Shown here piece after piece: positions 27,564-37,197 of a stretch of 64,000 bases of DNA. The notes beneath the pieces are model-generated. The model did no database searches. It saw only the letters and a program-made list of their open reading frames with translations, and was not told the DNA's origin. The position numbers and the translations under genes are program-made. The stretch's first letter is position 1. Each line of letters starts with the position of its first letter. The DNA comes from Bacteroides intestinalis DSM 17393 (lineage in GTDB: Bacteria > Bacteroidota > Bacteroidia > Bacteroidales > Bacteroidaceae): assembly GCF_000172175.1 (NCBI RefSeq), contig NZ_ABJL02000006.1:1-64000 (forward strand). Direction: 5' to 3'.

Positions 27564-29462
27564 TTATTTCAGATTAGTTTCTATTATCTTTTGAACATCT
27601 TCATTGGTTTTTATAATCCGCTCCATATCTTTATTCAACCGGATACGGAATGCCCAGATGCGGAAGTAGAAAAATAATCCTACAGGTACTACCAAGCCGC
27701 AAACCATATTCAGCCAATAATTACGGAAAGGGCGCAAATGGGCATGAACAGAAATAATAGGATAATTATTCAGCGCATTCAACAAATGAACAGATTTGGT
27801 GTTGGACATTTCGTCCACCAATTTCTCCAGACGATCATTTATGTTTTCTATCTCCTCATCATTGGAATCTGTCATCCATAATTTAAAATAATTAGGAGCA
27901 CGCTTCAAAGCTTTCCTCTCAGCGTATGCACGACAATCAGCAGACAATGCCTGCAAATCAGCTGGCAGATGGGTATAATCAGGATCATGTATAATTACTT
28001 CCTTACGGAACAGATGACGTACACTACGGATACCTACAATCTTCTTGAACCAGTTAATATAAGCATCGGCATTCAGTACCACAGAGTCATTATTAGACTT
28101 ATAAGTAAGGAACGCGCCCAATGGAGCCAGGATAGCCGTACTTGTCCACATACCCATCCATACAATCCACTGACCGTCACGTGCCATTTTATAACCTGTA
28201 TTATTAATAATATAATAGATAATAAAGATAAGCACGGACACCACAACCGGCATTCCCAAACCACCCTTACGGATAATTCCACCCAACGGGGCACCGATAA
28301 AAAAGAATATAAGACATGCCACCGAAAGCGTCAACTTCTCGTGCCAGGACGTCATGTGGCGTCGAAGGCTGGTATCTGTCTGCGTGATGTTAAAGCTCTT
28401 GAAACTCCAATCGCTTCCCGCACTTTCCGCACGACTCACTGCAGTAGAAATAATCTTCTGTTTCTGTGATAAGGTGGCTACATTGAAAAGACTGTCTACA
28501 TTGTATTCTCCCAAATGCGCCTGCTCTATTTTCAAAGTATCTGCTTTTTTCAGGTCTGCCGTGATCTTATAGGTACCATTCATGGCTTCCTTGAAATAAG
28601 CACGTCCTACACTGTCATTCTGCACTGTCATAGAATCAATACCCGCTTGCAACATCGCCATATCCTTACTGTTGGACTGGCTACTCATGATACCGGCATC
28701 CACCATATTAAAATCGGAGTTGAACTCAATGATAGCATGTTTCTCCCGGAACGCTTCCCGACGGTAAGGTACATTCTTCTGATTCATATTCTGAGACTTC
28801 AGGTTCTCAAATTGCTCTCCATTATAAAGATGCAGATATAAGTGCTGCTTATCCGCCGTCATTTCCAGACGACCGGAATCGGATTTAATAATTTGGGCAT
28901 TTTCGAAACCTTTCTCAAAATTATAGATCAATACATCATAAAGCATACCCGTCTTACGGTTCTTGTGCTTCACGTACAGGTTATATCCATCTATCTCATC
29001 ATAAAACACTCCCTCTGGTATATCCAATTCCGGAGACTTCTGTTTCATGGAGATTAGTAATGTCCATAACTTAGTCTGTGCCTTTGGTCCTATTACATTT
29101 TGGAAATAAAAAGAAACGCCACATATGAAAATGATAAACACAATCAATGGGCGCATAATCTTAAGTAGCGAGATACCTGCCGCTTTCATGGCAAGTAGCT
29201 CAAAACGTTCTCCAAAATTACCAAAAGTGATAAGTGCTGCCAACAAGATAGCCAATGGCAACGACGCCGGCACCAATGTCAGGGCAGAATAAAAGAAAAA
29301 TTGTGCAAGGACACTCATTTCCAATCCTTTTCCCACCATCTCATCTACATACTTCCATAGGAACTGCATCATGAAGATGAAAAGGCAAATGAAAAAAGTG
29401 CCCATAAAGAGCGTACAGAAGCTCTTTAATATAAATATATCTAACTTTTTTATGCGCAGCAT
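27564..29462 (-). CDS. LptF/LptG family lipopolysaccharide export permease
   Basis: A 632-residue YjgP/YjgQ-type permease with an N-terminal membrane block (IFILKSFCTLFMGTFFICLF and two more helices to about 125), a periplasmic jellyroll-like middle, a second membrane block at about 385-465, and a long C-terminal extension with one further helix, usual in Bacteroides. It would pass lipid A-core from the inner membrane to the periplasmic bridge. The internal ATG at 29462 is preferred, since the upstream start at 29489 falls on the -7 element. Confidence 0.9.
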   Translation of the reverse strand: MLRIKKLDIFILKSFCTLFMGTFFICLFIFMMQFLWKYVDEMVGKGLEMSVLAQFFFYSALTLVPASLPLAILLAALITFGNFGERFELLAMKAAGISLLKIMRPLIVFIIFICGVSFYFQNVIGPKAQTKLWTLLISMKQKSPELDIPEGVFYDEIDGYNLYVKHKNRKTGMLYDVLIYNFEKGFENAQIIKSDSGRLEMTADKQHLYLHLYNGEQFENLKSQNMNQKNVPYRREAFREKHAIIEFNSDFNMVDAGIMSSQSNSKDMAMLQAGIDSMTVQNDSVGRAYFKEAMNGTYKITADLKKADTLKIEQAHLGEYNVDSLFNVATLSQKQKIISTAVSRAESAGSDWSFKSFNITQTDTSLRRHMTSWHEKLTLSVACLIFFFIGAPLGGIIRKGGLGMPVVVSVLIFIIYYIINNTGYKMARDGQWIVWMGMWTSTAILAPLGAFLTYKSNNDSVVLNADAYINWFKKIVGIRSVRHLFRKEVIIHDPDYTHLPADLQALSADCRAYAERKALKRAPNYFKLWMTDSNDEEIENINDRLEKLVDEMSNTKSVHLLNALNNYPIISVHAHLRPFRNYWLNMVCGLVVPVGLFFYFRIWAFRIRLNKDMERIIKTNEDVQKIIETNLK

Positions 29463-29488
29463 TTTACTCGTTTCATGCAATGAAGACA

Positions 29489-29496
29489 CAAAATTA
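29489..29496 (-). promoter_or_regulatory. -7 element of the LptF/G-type gene
   Basis: TAATTTTG on the minus strand, matching TAnnTTTG, 27 bases before the ATG at 29462. Confidence 0.45.
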
Positions 29497-29538
29497 GCAT
29501 AAAAAAGGGAGTGTGGAAAATTTTTATATCAAAGTTAA

Positions 29539-29925
29539 CTAAAAACCGCACGTTCTCCGTAGAGTCTCTACCTGAGAGTCCCATAATTCGCGTAAATCGT
29601 TCGCTTCATCCGCAGCAGTGAAGTCTGTTACTTCCAATACGAAATCATTAGTCAGTTCGTTGTTTGTCATCTTTAATTCAAAGTATTCCCGTTCATATTC
29701 ATCATCCAACCAACGGAAACGAATAAAAGAGAAAGCCCGCACAGCTATAATCTCTGCATCACGATGTTCTGTCTTTCCCCAGAAGAAAGTGACAACTTTA
29801 TCGTCCGACTGCACCCTGTCTGCAAACCAGCCCTCCAAACCGGTGGGGGTACTTATCGCGGACCAAAGAATACTTTTAGAAGTTGCATTCAAGAGGTATT
29901 CCCGATGAATTTTCTGTCTTTCCAT
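29539..29925 (-). CDS. START-like domain protein
   Basis: A 128-residue cytoplasmic protein of the small Bacteroidetes START-like (SRPBCC superfamily) group. It begins with the helix-strand pattern KIHREYLLNATSKSILWSAI and has STPTGLEGWFADRV, resembling the AHSA1 type. The family forms a hydrophobic pocket for lipids or other ligands, but the ligand here is unknown. A near-consensus -7 element (TATCTTGG) stands at 29952-29959. The gene is followed by 77 bases before the LptF/G-type gene. Confidence 0.8.
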   Translation of the reverse strand: MERQKIHREYLLNATSKSILWSAISTPTGLEGWFADRVQSDDKVVTFFWGKTEHRDAEIIAVRAFSFIRFRWLDDEYEREYFELKMTNNELTNDFVLEVTDFTAADEANDLRELWDSQVETLRRTCGF

Positions 29926-30060
29926 AGTTCATATTTGCTTTTTATTGCGGTGCCAAGATAGAGACTTTTTTCTAATTACAAAAAAGAATACGACTTTTTT
30001 ATTCGCATCCTACAAACCGCTGTTCTTCATTCTCTATATAAATCATCTATTTCGAATAAG

Positions 30061-30582
30061 TTAGCATTGTTGTATATATCTGTCAAAGCTATCTGAACCT
30101 GATAAAGATAGTTTTGACTTGATGCGCTGTTTTGACTTCAACACAGACCTGGGCGTAATATTAAAAAGGAGGGCAATAGTCTTATTAGTCAATCGGGCAC
30201 GTATCAGATAGCACAATCTCAGTTCTTGAGCACTCAAGCAGAATGATGCCAAAGTTTCTAACAAACACCCTCCATAAAGCAAATCAATGACAATAAACAA
30301 ACTATGCCACTCCGCCTCATCCCTGACAATTCCATAAGCCGGTTTTTGATGCAGACACAATAACTGCCCCATTGCAACCATAAGAGAAGAAGAGCATCCA
30401 ACTAATGCCGTAACTTTTTGATAGTCTTCCAGTTGCCTTGTCAATTGTTTATTACGATATAATAAGCAGGCACTCCAATTATCCTTATAAGCATCCATAC
30501 TCTCTCTGGAAGAACTTTTATCAACATTAATATCACCAGAATATTTGTTTTCCATTCTCATACTCAAAAATTCTTTCGTCAT
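30061..30582 (-). CDS. small helix-turn-helix regulator-like protein
   Basis: A 173-residue protein whose last 60 residues (ELRLCYLIRARLTNKTIALL, then ITPRSVLKSKQRIKSKL) form a LuxR/sigma-region-4-like helix-turn-helix. The N-terminal half is predicted helical and could dimerise or sense. It is the last gene of the NVEALA locus and overlaps the transglutaminase-like gene by 50 bases from this start; ATGs at 30561 and 30555 are equally possible and shorten the overlap. It has no membrane segment, unlike the winged-helix regulator at the other end of the locus. Confidence 0.65.
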   Translation of the reverse strand: MTKEFLSMRMENKYSGDINVDKSSSRESMDAYKDNWSACLLYRNKQLTRQLEDYQKVTALVGCSSSLMVAMGQLLCLHQKPAYGIVRDEAEWHSLFIVIDLLYGGCLLETLASFCLSAQELRLCYLIRARLTNKTIALLFNITPRSVLKSKQRIKSKLSLSGSDSFDRYIQQC

Positions 30583-32494
30583 TACCTGTGGTATGATTCT
30601 TCAGATATAACAAGGCATTTTGAGGTACAGTATATACCAACGAATCAGCAACTGCTGTTTGTCTGCCAAGAGAATTCCAACATCCTTTATCCCAGTAAAA
30701 TAGTTCGTAAATATTATCCTTATAAATAAAACTCACATCATTTCGGGGAGTATATATTGCCTTACTTACCCGATAAGATTTCCCTAAATCTAAACCTGCC
30801 CAGCCGGTATCCGGAAATTTATAATCAAAAGATGTATCCGGATTACCATCAAAGACATTTGTATATTCACGTCTGCCATCGTCTCCGTAACATCCCGGAG
30901 TACCTATGATTTTCCCCTTCAACGGTAATGTATCCAAGCAGTTTTCATAGAAAGAGAGTTCTGCTATATTACAATAACTATCTTTTCCACCACGATAGCG
31001 AATATACCTATATGCCCTATCCGGATTCAGATAAGCGACAGTATACAACCGATAGGGAGCCTCTTTGATTAAAAATAGCGTATCCACATTCTGAAAATCC
31101 TTCTGATTGCTGCCCTCTATTACCCCACCAACCATACGGGTATTAAAATAATTCTTAACTGCAAAATGGAACTTCTTATAAACACTAATTATATGGGATT
31201 CTTGCAATGGATTAAGATAATGAATCTCCCCCGTATCATGGTTTAGCGTAAAAGGATTGGACAATGTTTGAAGCCCCTTCTCATTGTATATTGCCAGAAT
31301 AGCCACTATCCCTCCTTCCACATTATCAAAACAAACAGCCTTCCCGTCAAAAAAAGTACAAGCGACAGGAACCCATTCTTGTTTGTTTGCAAAACACAAG
31401 TATATCAATTCACCAGTACGAGGGCAATCATACAGTTCTTTCTGAGGAATAACTATTTGTCCATTCTGTTGCCCCAGATAAGTAGCCGTTACATCATGAA
31501 AAAATGGATATCTGAAAACAGGATAGACAGACGGCACATCTTTCAAGTCTTTTGCCAGCTCCTCATTCAGGCTATAAGTCACGCGATATACTTTTCCTTT
31601 GGTTATATCATATTCCGATGCCTTCTTCCACTTTTCTTGATAAGGAAATTCCGCCATATATGTATTACGCCCCTTATCCAATATAAAATTCCAAAAATGC
31701 GAAGCATTAGTATCGCCCCGCTGCATTACCCTATCCATGCCACACGGAATGCCAAGAGCACGCATCACATATATCATTGCATCAGCAAATTCACGACAAC
31801 TTCCAGTTTTCCATTTCAATGCTACCGGACCTATATGAGGTCCTTTAGGGAAAAGACTTGTATAACGATACTTCCCCTGTCTTAAAGTATCCATTAAAAT
31901 CTGAGCCGCCTTTATTATATCATTGCTATCAGCTGATTTGCGGAATTTATCGAGCAGAGGATTATACGTATCATACAAATCCTTACGCCATAACGAAAGA
32001 GGCTCATCCCCAATCCTATAGGGCAATATATACTCGCAGAAATCATCAAAAGTTACATTTCCTCCCCATGGCTGTTCTTTCCAAACCTTGAATGCCCATT
32101 CTATATGTTCAACTAAGAAAGCGGAGTCTACTACCTCAATATCCTTTTTACGGGTAAGCATATCTATTGAAAACTCTCCATCCGCCTTTTTTAGTGAATC
32201 TACAATGAATTGAGCCCCTTTTATATTAGTGGAATGAGCCTCAAAATAGCGAAGATATTTTTGTAATTCTTCCCCTTCATAGAAACTATAATAAGGCATA
32301 TTCTTTATAAGAAAACATGCAGCACGGTATTTTTGATTATCACTTTCCCGATAATGGCTTAACAACTTCAACAACTCACCTTTATTGGTACCTGCCATAT
32401 TCAATGCGCTTTCTAAACGGCTATCTTGTTGTTCAATGCAAGCAGATAAAAAAGTCAGAGCACACACGCATACAAATATATAAATACACCTCAT
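30533..32494 (-). CDS. transglutaminase-like lipoprotein with discoidin-like end
   Basis: A 653-residue exported protein; the signal peptide ends in the lipobox FLSAC. The transglutaminase-like core at about 205-280 contains GSCREFADAMIYVMRALGIP (nucleophile Cys) and NASHFWNFIL (His), the usual Cys-His-Asp order. The C-terminal third looks like a discoidin/galactose-binding domain (VFDGNPDTSFDY, TGWAGLDLGKSYRV). The ATG at 32494 with GGAG 8 bases before it is preferred over a GTG at 32503. It could cross-link, cleave or merely bind peptides; in this locus the NVEALA peptides are obvious candidates (inference). Confidence 0.8.
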   Translation of the reverse strand: MRCIYIFVCVCALTFLSACIEQQDSRLESALNMAGTNKGELLKLLSHYRESDNQKYRAACFLIKNMPYYSFYEGEELQKYLRYFEAHSTNIKGAQFIVDSLKKADGEFSIDMLTRKKDIEVVDSAFLVEHIEWAFKVWKEQPWGGNVTFDDFCEYILPYRIGDEPLSLWRKDLYDTYNPLLDKFRKSADSNDIIKAAQILMDTLRQGKYRYTSLFPKGPHIGPVALKWKTGSCREFADAMIYVMRALGIPCGMDRVMQRGDTNASHFWNFILDKGRNTYMAEFPYQEKWKKASEYDITKGKVYRVTYSLNEELAKDLKDVPSVYPVFRYPFFHDVTATYLGQQNGQIVIPQKELYDCPRTGELIYLCFANKQEWVPVACTFFDGKAVCFDNVEGGIVAILAIYNEKGLQTLSNPFTLNHDTGEIHYLNPLQESHIISVYKKFHFAVKNYFNTRMVGGVIEGSNQKDFQNVDTLFLIKEAPYRLYTVAYLNPDRAYRYIRYRGGKDSYCNIAELSFYENCLDTLPLKGKIIGTPGCYGDDGRREYTNVFDGNPDTSFDYKFPDTGWAGLDLGKSYRVSKAIYTPRNDVSFIYKDNIYELFYWDKGCWNSLGRQTAVADSLVYTVPQNALLYLKNHTTGNDERIFEYENGKQIFW

Positions 32495-32499
32495 ATAAA

Positions 32500-34164
32500 T
32501 CACTCCAGTTTATTTACTATTTTCTTTATTTCCTTACGCATCTCTTCGATTGCCGTCGAATGTACCTTAGGCTTTTTAGTCAACACAACATCAGCAACCT
32601 TTTTCAATTTATCGGGCCGATAAAACTCCGGTTCGGCATAAAGATTCGCTAATAAATAATAGGGATAAATCCTGCCCGGCAGGCGATGAACCGACCGTAG
32701 GAAAAAAGCTTCCGCCTGTTCATAACGATGCAGTTCCTGATAGTTCTTACCTATAATATTCAGAACCATTGGATCGGTAGAATATAGGCAAGCCTCTTTC
32801 AAATATTTATTGGACTCATTATAAAAGCCCGACTTATACAGGCTATGCCCGTACTCAAACAGAAACGCCCCTTTCTCCTTCAATACCGGATAAATTTCTC
32901 CATAAGATTTATTGGCAACTTTATAAGCTCCCGAATTATAGAACATTTTTGCATACACCCACTTTCGGCAGGCATCTTCTTCTTGCTTCCACTTCTCCGT
33001 ATAGCCGCCTATCCACAAAATGAGGCAAATACACAAGATTAGTGGTTTATAGATAAAATCTCCCACCCCGCAAGCAAGAAGCAGCAATATCCCTGCTACC
33101 ACAAAAGCCGGAAAATACATAGGATAGGAAGAAAAGGAGAAGATAAGCAAAGACAGGATTGCACCGCAGATGCCGTAGCGCCCACGCTTCGCCCCCATCC
33201 ATAAACATGTCCCAATAGCAACCAGCACTATTATACAGACGACAACTCCTTCCGTCAATGCCAGCGACAAATATTCATTGAACACATATTCCGGACTTCC
33301 GGCCACACGTTCTTCCCACTCTTCATAATCACCCCGAACAAAATAATCTTCCTGCGCCTCACCATACGCAAAAGCAAATCCCTTGTCACACCCCGATGGG
33401 TAGTTAACAACAGCCCGACAGGTTATTTTCCATAGAAACAGACGCCCCAATGCAGAATCAGGTTTCAAAAGAAACGCTCCGGCACCTCCCAACATCAAGA
33501 TAAAAAGTGCACTTACCCCCCATAAGATAAATCGCCTCTTGTACCTCTTCCACAACACATTCCATTTACTTTTATCGCGATGCATATATGCTACCCAACC
33601 GCAACCAACCGCCGCAGCCACCCAGGCAGAACGGCTCATTGTAGCGGGCAACACACAAAGAATCAAGATACCCGCTACTGCAACTACCACTTTCTCTATT
33701 TTATAGCGAACAAAGCGTTCCTTACGAGCACGCAGATACAAGTGCAAGCAAACAGGCAATACCATTGCCAAATACCCGGCATACGGTCCCGGATTGAAGA
33801 AAGACCCTGTTAGTGCATAGCGGGAGTGACCGGAAGCGGAAAAGCCATACAATTGCCGCAAACCCCAAACAGCTTCGACACTCCCCCAAAGCACCAAACT
33901 CCATGAAACATAGACAGAAAAATGAAAGAAACACATCACTTTTTTCAAGGAATCTCTCTTCACTAGTTGTAACAGGCAGGTTATAATGATACAGGCAGCT
34001 GAAAACAGAGTAGATTTACCAAGCCAGATCCATTGCCCTACATTTTCCCCTACAGGAAGTTCAAGCGTAGTCACCCCAACCACTCCCAACAAAGAGCAGA
34101 CGGCAGCAAATAGCAGCGACACTGCCATCACATCTTTTACTCTATGTATCCATAGCCTTATCAC
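32500..34164 (-). CDS. O-antigen-ligase-like membrane protein with TPR tail
   Basis: A 554-residue polytopic inner-membrane protein with about ten helices. The Wzy/WaaL-type signature lies around GSFFNPGPYAGYLAMVLPV, with a periplasmic loop (KGFAFAYGEAQEDYF) before later helices. After about residue 400 the protein becomes soluble with TPR motifs (FEYGHSLYKSGFYNESNKYL and the next repeat). Family members join glycans to lipid or, as PglL/PilO, to proteins. In this locus a protein-glycosylating role on secreted peptides is conceivable but unproven. Overlaps the signal peptidase gene by 4 bases. Confidence 0.8.
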   Translation of the reverse strand: MIRLWIHRVKDVMAVSLLFAAVCSLLGVVGVTTLELPVGENVGQWIWLGKSTLFSAACIIITCLLQLVKRDSLKKVMCFFHFSVYVSWSLVLWGSVEAVWGLRQLYGFSASGHSRYALTGSFFNPGPYAGYLAMVLPVCLHLYLRARKERFVRYKIEKVVVAVAGILILCVLPATMSRSAWVAAAVGCGWVAYMHRDKSKWNVLWKRYKRRFILWGVSALFILMLGGAGAFLLKPDSALGRLFLWKITCRAVVNYPSGCDKGFAFAYGEAQEDYFVRGDYEEWEERVAGSPEYVFNEYLSLALTEGVVVCIIVLVAIGTCLWMGAKRGRYGICGAILSLLIFSFSSYPMYFPAFVVAGILLLLACGVGDFIYKPLILCICLILWIGGYTEKWKQEEDACRKWVYAKMFYNSGAYKVANKSYGEIYPVLKEKGAFLFEYGHSLYKSGFYNESNKYLKEACLYSTDPMVLNIIGKNYQELHRYEQAEAFFLRSVHRLPGRIYPYYLLANLYAEPEFYRPDKLKKVADVVLTKKPKVHSTAIEEMRKEIKKIVNKLE

Positions 34165-35072
34165 TCTATCTTTTTAAATATCCGATTCCACCTTATTCTA
34201 TCTGTACTATTATCTACCGACTTCCATATCCTGACGGCTTTTCCCACAATAAAAGGTTCAGGCAATAATCCCCAATAACGGGAATCCTGAGAGTTCATGA
34301 CCTTATCCCCCGCTACAAAATAATAATTTTCTATAAAGCTGTAGGTCTGTATCACACTATCATTCAGTAAAACAGTATCTCCACGTACAAACAATTTCTT
34401 TTTTTGTTCCCATTCTATTATGTTCTTATATAGAATAACATGCATAGAATCCATCTTCAGGTTATCCCCTTTAGCCGGAATATAAAGAGGTCCAAAGTTC
34501 ACTATATCCCAAGTAAATGCCGAATTATAAGGATACCCCCTCATTACAATTCCCTGCTCTTCCGCCTTCCCTCTCTTCACTAAACCCATCAACGTTTCTT
34601 GCATTTCCACATTACCCAAAGACGTATCCTTTCCTCGCACCTTATATCGTGCATCCTTTATTTTAAATGTATCTCCCGGCAATGCAACACAGCGCTTTAC
34701 ATAATACTTCATCACATCAAAGGCAACACTATCCCAGCGCTGTTTAGAATAGGGGAAATTAAAGACTATTACATCATTCCTTTTTATCTTCCCTAATCCC
34801 GGCAAACGAGATATACGTACATCCTTTCCTTCCAAAGCATCCCATACATTGAACAAACGTCCTCCCATTACCCCCTTATTCACCAAGATGTTATCTCCTG
34901 CAAGCAAAGACGGCTCCATAGAGTCACTGGGAATTTTGAATGTGGCAATACATGTCACTTGAAGAAATATCCAGATCAATGCTGCCCCAAAGAGCATTAA
35001 GAATAGGTTAAGAATCTTATCAATATACCAACCTAAGCCTCTTTTTGTATGAGAATTATTGCTGTTCTGCAT
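34161..35072 (-). CDS. lepB: signal peptidase I, locus-specific copy
   Basis: A 303-residue type I signal peptidase with one N-terminal membrane helix (ILNLFLMLFGAALIWIFLQV), the nucleophile Ser in FKIPSDSMEPSL, the general-base Lys in YYVKRCVALPGD, and the C-terminal box GDKVMNSQDSRYWG. All catalytic motifs are intact. It sits inside the NVEALA locus, overlapping both neighbours (4 and 17 bases), so it is expressed with them. The NVEALA peptides carry an Ala-x-Ala motif that fits its known specificity, so it may be dedicated to them (inference). Confidence 0.9.
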   Translation of the reverse strand: MQNSNNSHTKRGLGWYIDKILNLFLMLFGAALIWIFLQVTCIATFKIPSDSMEPSLLAGDNILVNKGVMGGRLFNVWDALEGKDVRISRLPGLGKIKRNDVIVFNFPYSKQRWDSVAFDVMKYYVKRCVALPGDTFKIKDARYKVRGKDTSLGNVEMQETLMGLVKRGKAEEQGIVMRGYPYNSAFTWDIVNFGPLYIPAKGDNLKMDSMHVILYKNIIEWEQKKKLFVRGDTVLLNDSVIQTYSFIENYYFVAGDKVMNSQDSRYWGLLPEPFIVGKAVRIWKSVDNSTDRIRWNRIFKKIE

Positions 35073-35952
35073 TTCCCGTTATTCTCAAAATTATCGGAGA
35101 AGTTTCCACATTGCAATATACGGTAATTGTCTTATTAAAATATTCAGGATGATCAGCTTTATACACTGTTAGTAATTCCACACTCATGCCCGGACGAACA
35201 GGTTCTTTAGGATAATCAACAGTAGTACAATCACAAGAAGTTATTACTCCTTCAATGACTAAAGGAATATCCCCCTGATTACTAAATACAAAAACTCCTT
35301 TTTGTTCCTTATGCCAATCAAAACTTCCAAAATCAACAAAATTCTTATCTATAAACAATTCCGTTTTTGGGGCTTCATTGCCTTTTCTCGTTACAACTTC
35401 TTCGTCATGAATAATATTCAGATATAACTCTTTGATTTTAGGATTAAATATAGGGTTACCAATAGCTACCACTCGATTATCCTTATCAAGCAAAAAAGTT
35501 CTAAATGCTATATCATCCGGAAAATCATTCAAAAGACGAAGTGAATCATTCAAATCTAAACATATAGGCATATCAAAAGCCTCCTTTCTCAAAATTGACA
35601 GCAATTCATCACCGTCCTTATTATGAACAAATATATTTACAGGTATTGAATAATCCGAGACTGAGTCGATTGTTTTTATAAAGCTTTTCCAAGCTTTTGC
35701 CTGTAACTTACAACTAAGACATCCCAAAGAGTCAATATAACTAACAATTGAATATTTCACTCCCGACTTTACATAATCCACCACAGTATCTTCTCCATAA
35801 ATTGTAAAAGCAGTCTCTGAAGGATAAATCACCTGCTTTTTCTCCCATTTCTTGACTAAATTAATCATCTTCTCTTTAGATGCATCCTGCCTACAAGATG
35901 CATACATACACAATACAAGTATTGTTAACAGAGCCACCCGAATATATTTCAT
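35056..35952 (-). CDS. thioredoxin-like/DUF1573 lipoprotein
   Basis: A 298-residue lipoprotein (lipobox MYASC). The first half (about 60-185) looks like a thioredoxin fold: VSYIDSLGCLSCKLQAK carries a CxxC motif, and a cis-Pro-like position lies near FDMPICLD. The second half (about 200-298) is a DUF1573 immunoglobulin-like domain (VDFGSFDWHKEQKGVFVFSN, EGVITSCDCTTVDYPKEPV). It may reduce or shuffle disulfides of exported proteins. It overlaps the signal peptidase gene by 17 bases and follows the DUF4221 gene closely. Confidence 0.78.
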   Translation of the reverse strand: MKYIRVALLTILVLCMYASCRQDASKEKMINLVKKWEKKQVIYPSETAFTIYGEDTVVDYVKSGVKYSIVSYIDSLGCLSCKLQAKAWKSFIKTIDSVSDYSIPVNIFVHNKDGDELLSILRKEAFDMPICLDLNDSLRLLNDFPDDIAFRTFLLDKDNRVVAIGNPIFNPKIKELYLNIIHDEEVVTRKGNEAPKTELFIDKNFVDFGSFDWHKEQKGVFVFSNQGDIPLVIEGVITSCDCTTVDYPKEPVRPGMSVELLTVYKADHPEYFNKTITVYCNVETSPIILRITGNAEQQ

Positions 35953-35958
35953 TATAAT

Positions 35959-37122
35959 CTATTTTCTGATTTCTTTTAACTCTAACTTCTGAAAACGTAG
36001 TATATCATCAGAATAGTCAGGATTCTTAATATGACTCAGACTGACATACAATCCATCTTCTAGTATAAAAGAAAGGTTGGGATTATAAGTATATGCTGGA
36101 AAAAAAGTCTCTCCAACAACATTCAGTTTGTTATCTAATATCATTATTGAAAACCTCTTTCTGCCAGAGCGAAGTAGTTCAACATAATCTCCGAAATAAT
36201 CACTTGTATCACATGGGGGATACACAAATCTATAATAAACATCTCTGTATTTATCATACAAAATTTTACCATAGGAAGCGTGTTCACATTGTGCTCTCAC
36301 CATTTTTTGAAAGTTTCCTTCTGTTGAACGAAAAACAGTTACATTATCTATGTATTTACTTTTAGCTTTCTTTTTCTCAACTTTCTCATGCGCAGAAGTT
36401 GTCAAGTACAAATCCTCATCAGCATCAAAAGAATAAATAAAGCGATTCCCATCATAGCAGAAAGAATACTCAGCACCAAAAGCACCAACTGTTCCAAAGT
36501 CTTTATAATTAATTAAGGGAGGAAATCTCATAGGAAGTGCTTCCGATGTATTCTCTATTGTATCTAATACCACCTTAATCGGACTCCTTTCTATAGCCTT
36601 ATCACCCAACCTTAGATTTACAGTTTGAGGAATATACAAATCGTCACCTATAAACACTATTTGGGATTTGTCACTTGGCATAAAAGGTTTTAACTGTTGT
36701 CCGTCTTTAGTTGTTGAATAATCTATTTTCCGCTTTACAACTCCGGCAGTGTCTACTACAAATATTTTACTAACATACATACTTGGAATATAAATATGTT
36801 CCATATCAGCTATGTAATATCCCCCAAAGCCACCGAGTACAGAATTATCTCCCTCTGTATTCAAGCACAATCTTTTGACTAAGCTTTGTGATTTCATTGA
36901 ATAAATAAGGATTTCACTTTTAGGCAAATTTTGAAAACTCAAATAGTTTTCTCCTTTTTCCTTAAAAAGAAAAACTGTGATTTGAGGCGCCCTAACTTCT
37001 TCTATAACCGGAAAAGACAGAACTTCATCCGTCCTTTCCAACGAATATCGATCCGAATTGGTCATTGGTGAGCACGAAAATGTCAACACGACCAAGAATA
37101 ACGACAACAGATATTTAATCAT
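35959..37122 (-). CDS. DUF4221 propeller-type lipoprotein
   Basis: A 387-residue lipoprotein (lipobox TFSC) of the DUF4221 family, recognised by ILIYSMKSQSLVKRLCLNTE and the later GGFGGYYIADMEHIYIPS. The repeated four-stranded pattern suggests a six- or seven-bladed beta-propeller. Function unknown; relatives often accompany NVEALA genes in Bacteroides. It lies after the strong hairpin that follows NVEALA peptide 1, and is separated from the DUF1573 gene by only 6 bases. Confidence 0.8.
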   Translation of the reverse strand: MIKYLLSLFLVVLTFSCSPMTNSDRYSLERTDEVLSFPVIEEVRAPQITVFLFKEKGENYLSFQNLPKSEILIYSMKSQSLVKRLCLNTEGDNSVLGGFGGYYIADMEHIYIPSMYVSKIFVVDTAGVVKRKIDYSTTKDGQQLKPFMPSDKSQIVFIGDDLYIPQTVNLRLGDKAIERSPIKVVLDTIENTSEALPMRFPPLINYKDFGTVGAFGAEYSFCYDGNRFIYSFDADEDLYLTTSAHEKVEKKKAKSKYIDNVTVFRSTEGNFQKMVRAQCEHASYGKILYDKYRDVYYRFVYPPCDTSDYFGDYVELLRSGRKRFSIMILDNKLNVVGETFFPAYTYNPNLSFILEDGLYVSLSHIKNPDYSDDILRFQKLELKEIRK

Positions 37123-37143
37123 ACATTATCATTTATTAGCATA

Positions 37144-37191
37144 GAGGTGTGTAATAATTTCTACTAAAAAGTCACAATTATCACACACCTC
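37144..37191 (-). terminator. large hairpin after NVEALA peptide 1
   Basis: GAGGTGTGTAATAATT (37144-37159) pairs with AATTATCACACACCTC (37176-37191), 16 positions with one A-C mismatch on the minus-strand RNA, and a 16-base loop. It begins 7 bases after the peptide stop and ends 22 bases before the DUF4221 start. No run of U follows, so it may act as a partial terminator or as a block to 3' exonucleases, raising peptide mRNA over the downstream genes. Confidence 0.65.
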
Positions 37192-37197
37192 ATCAGT

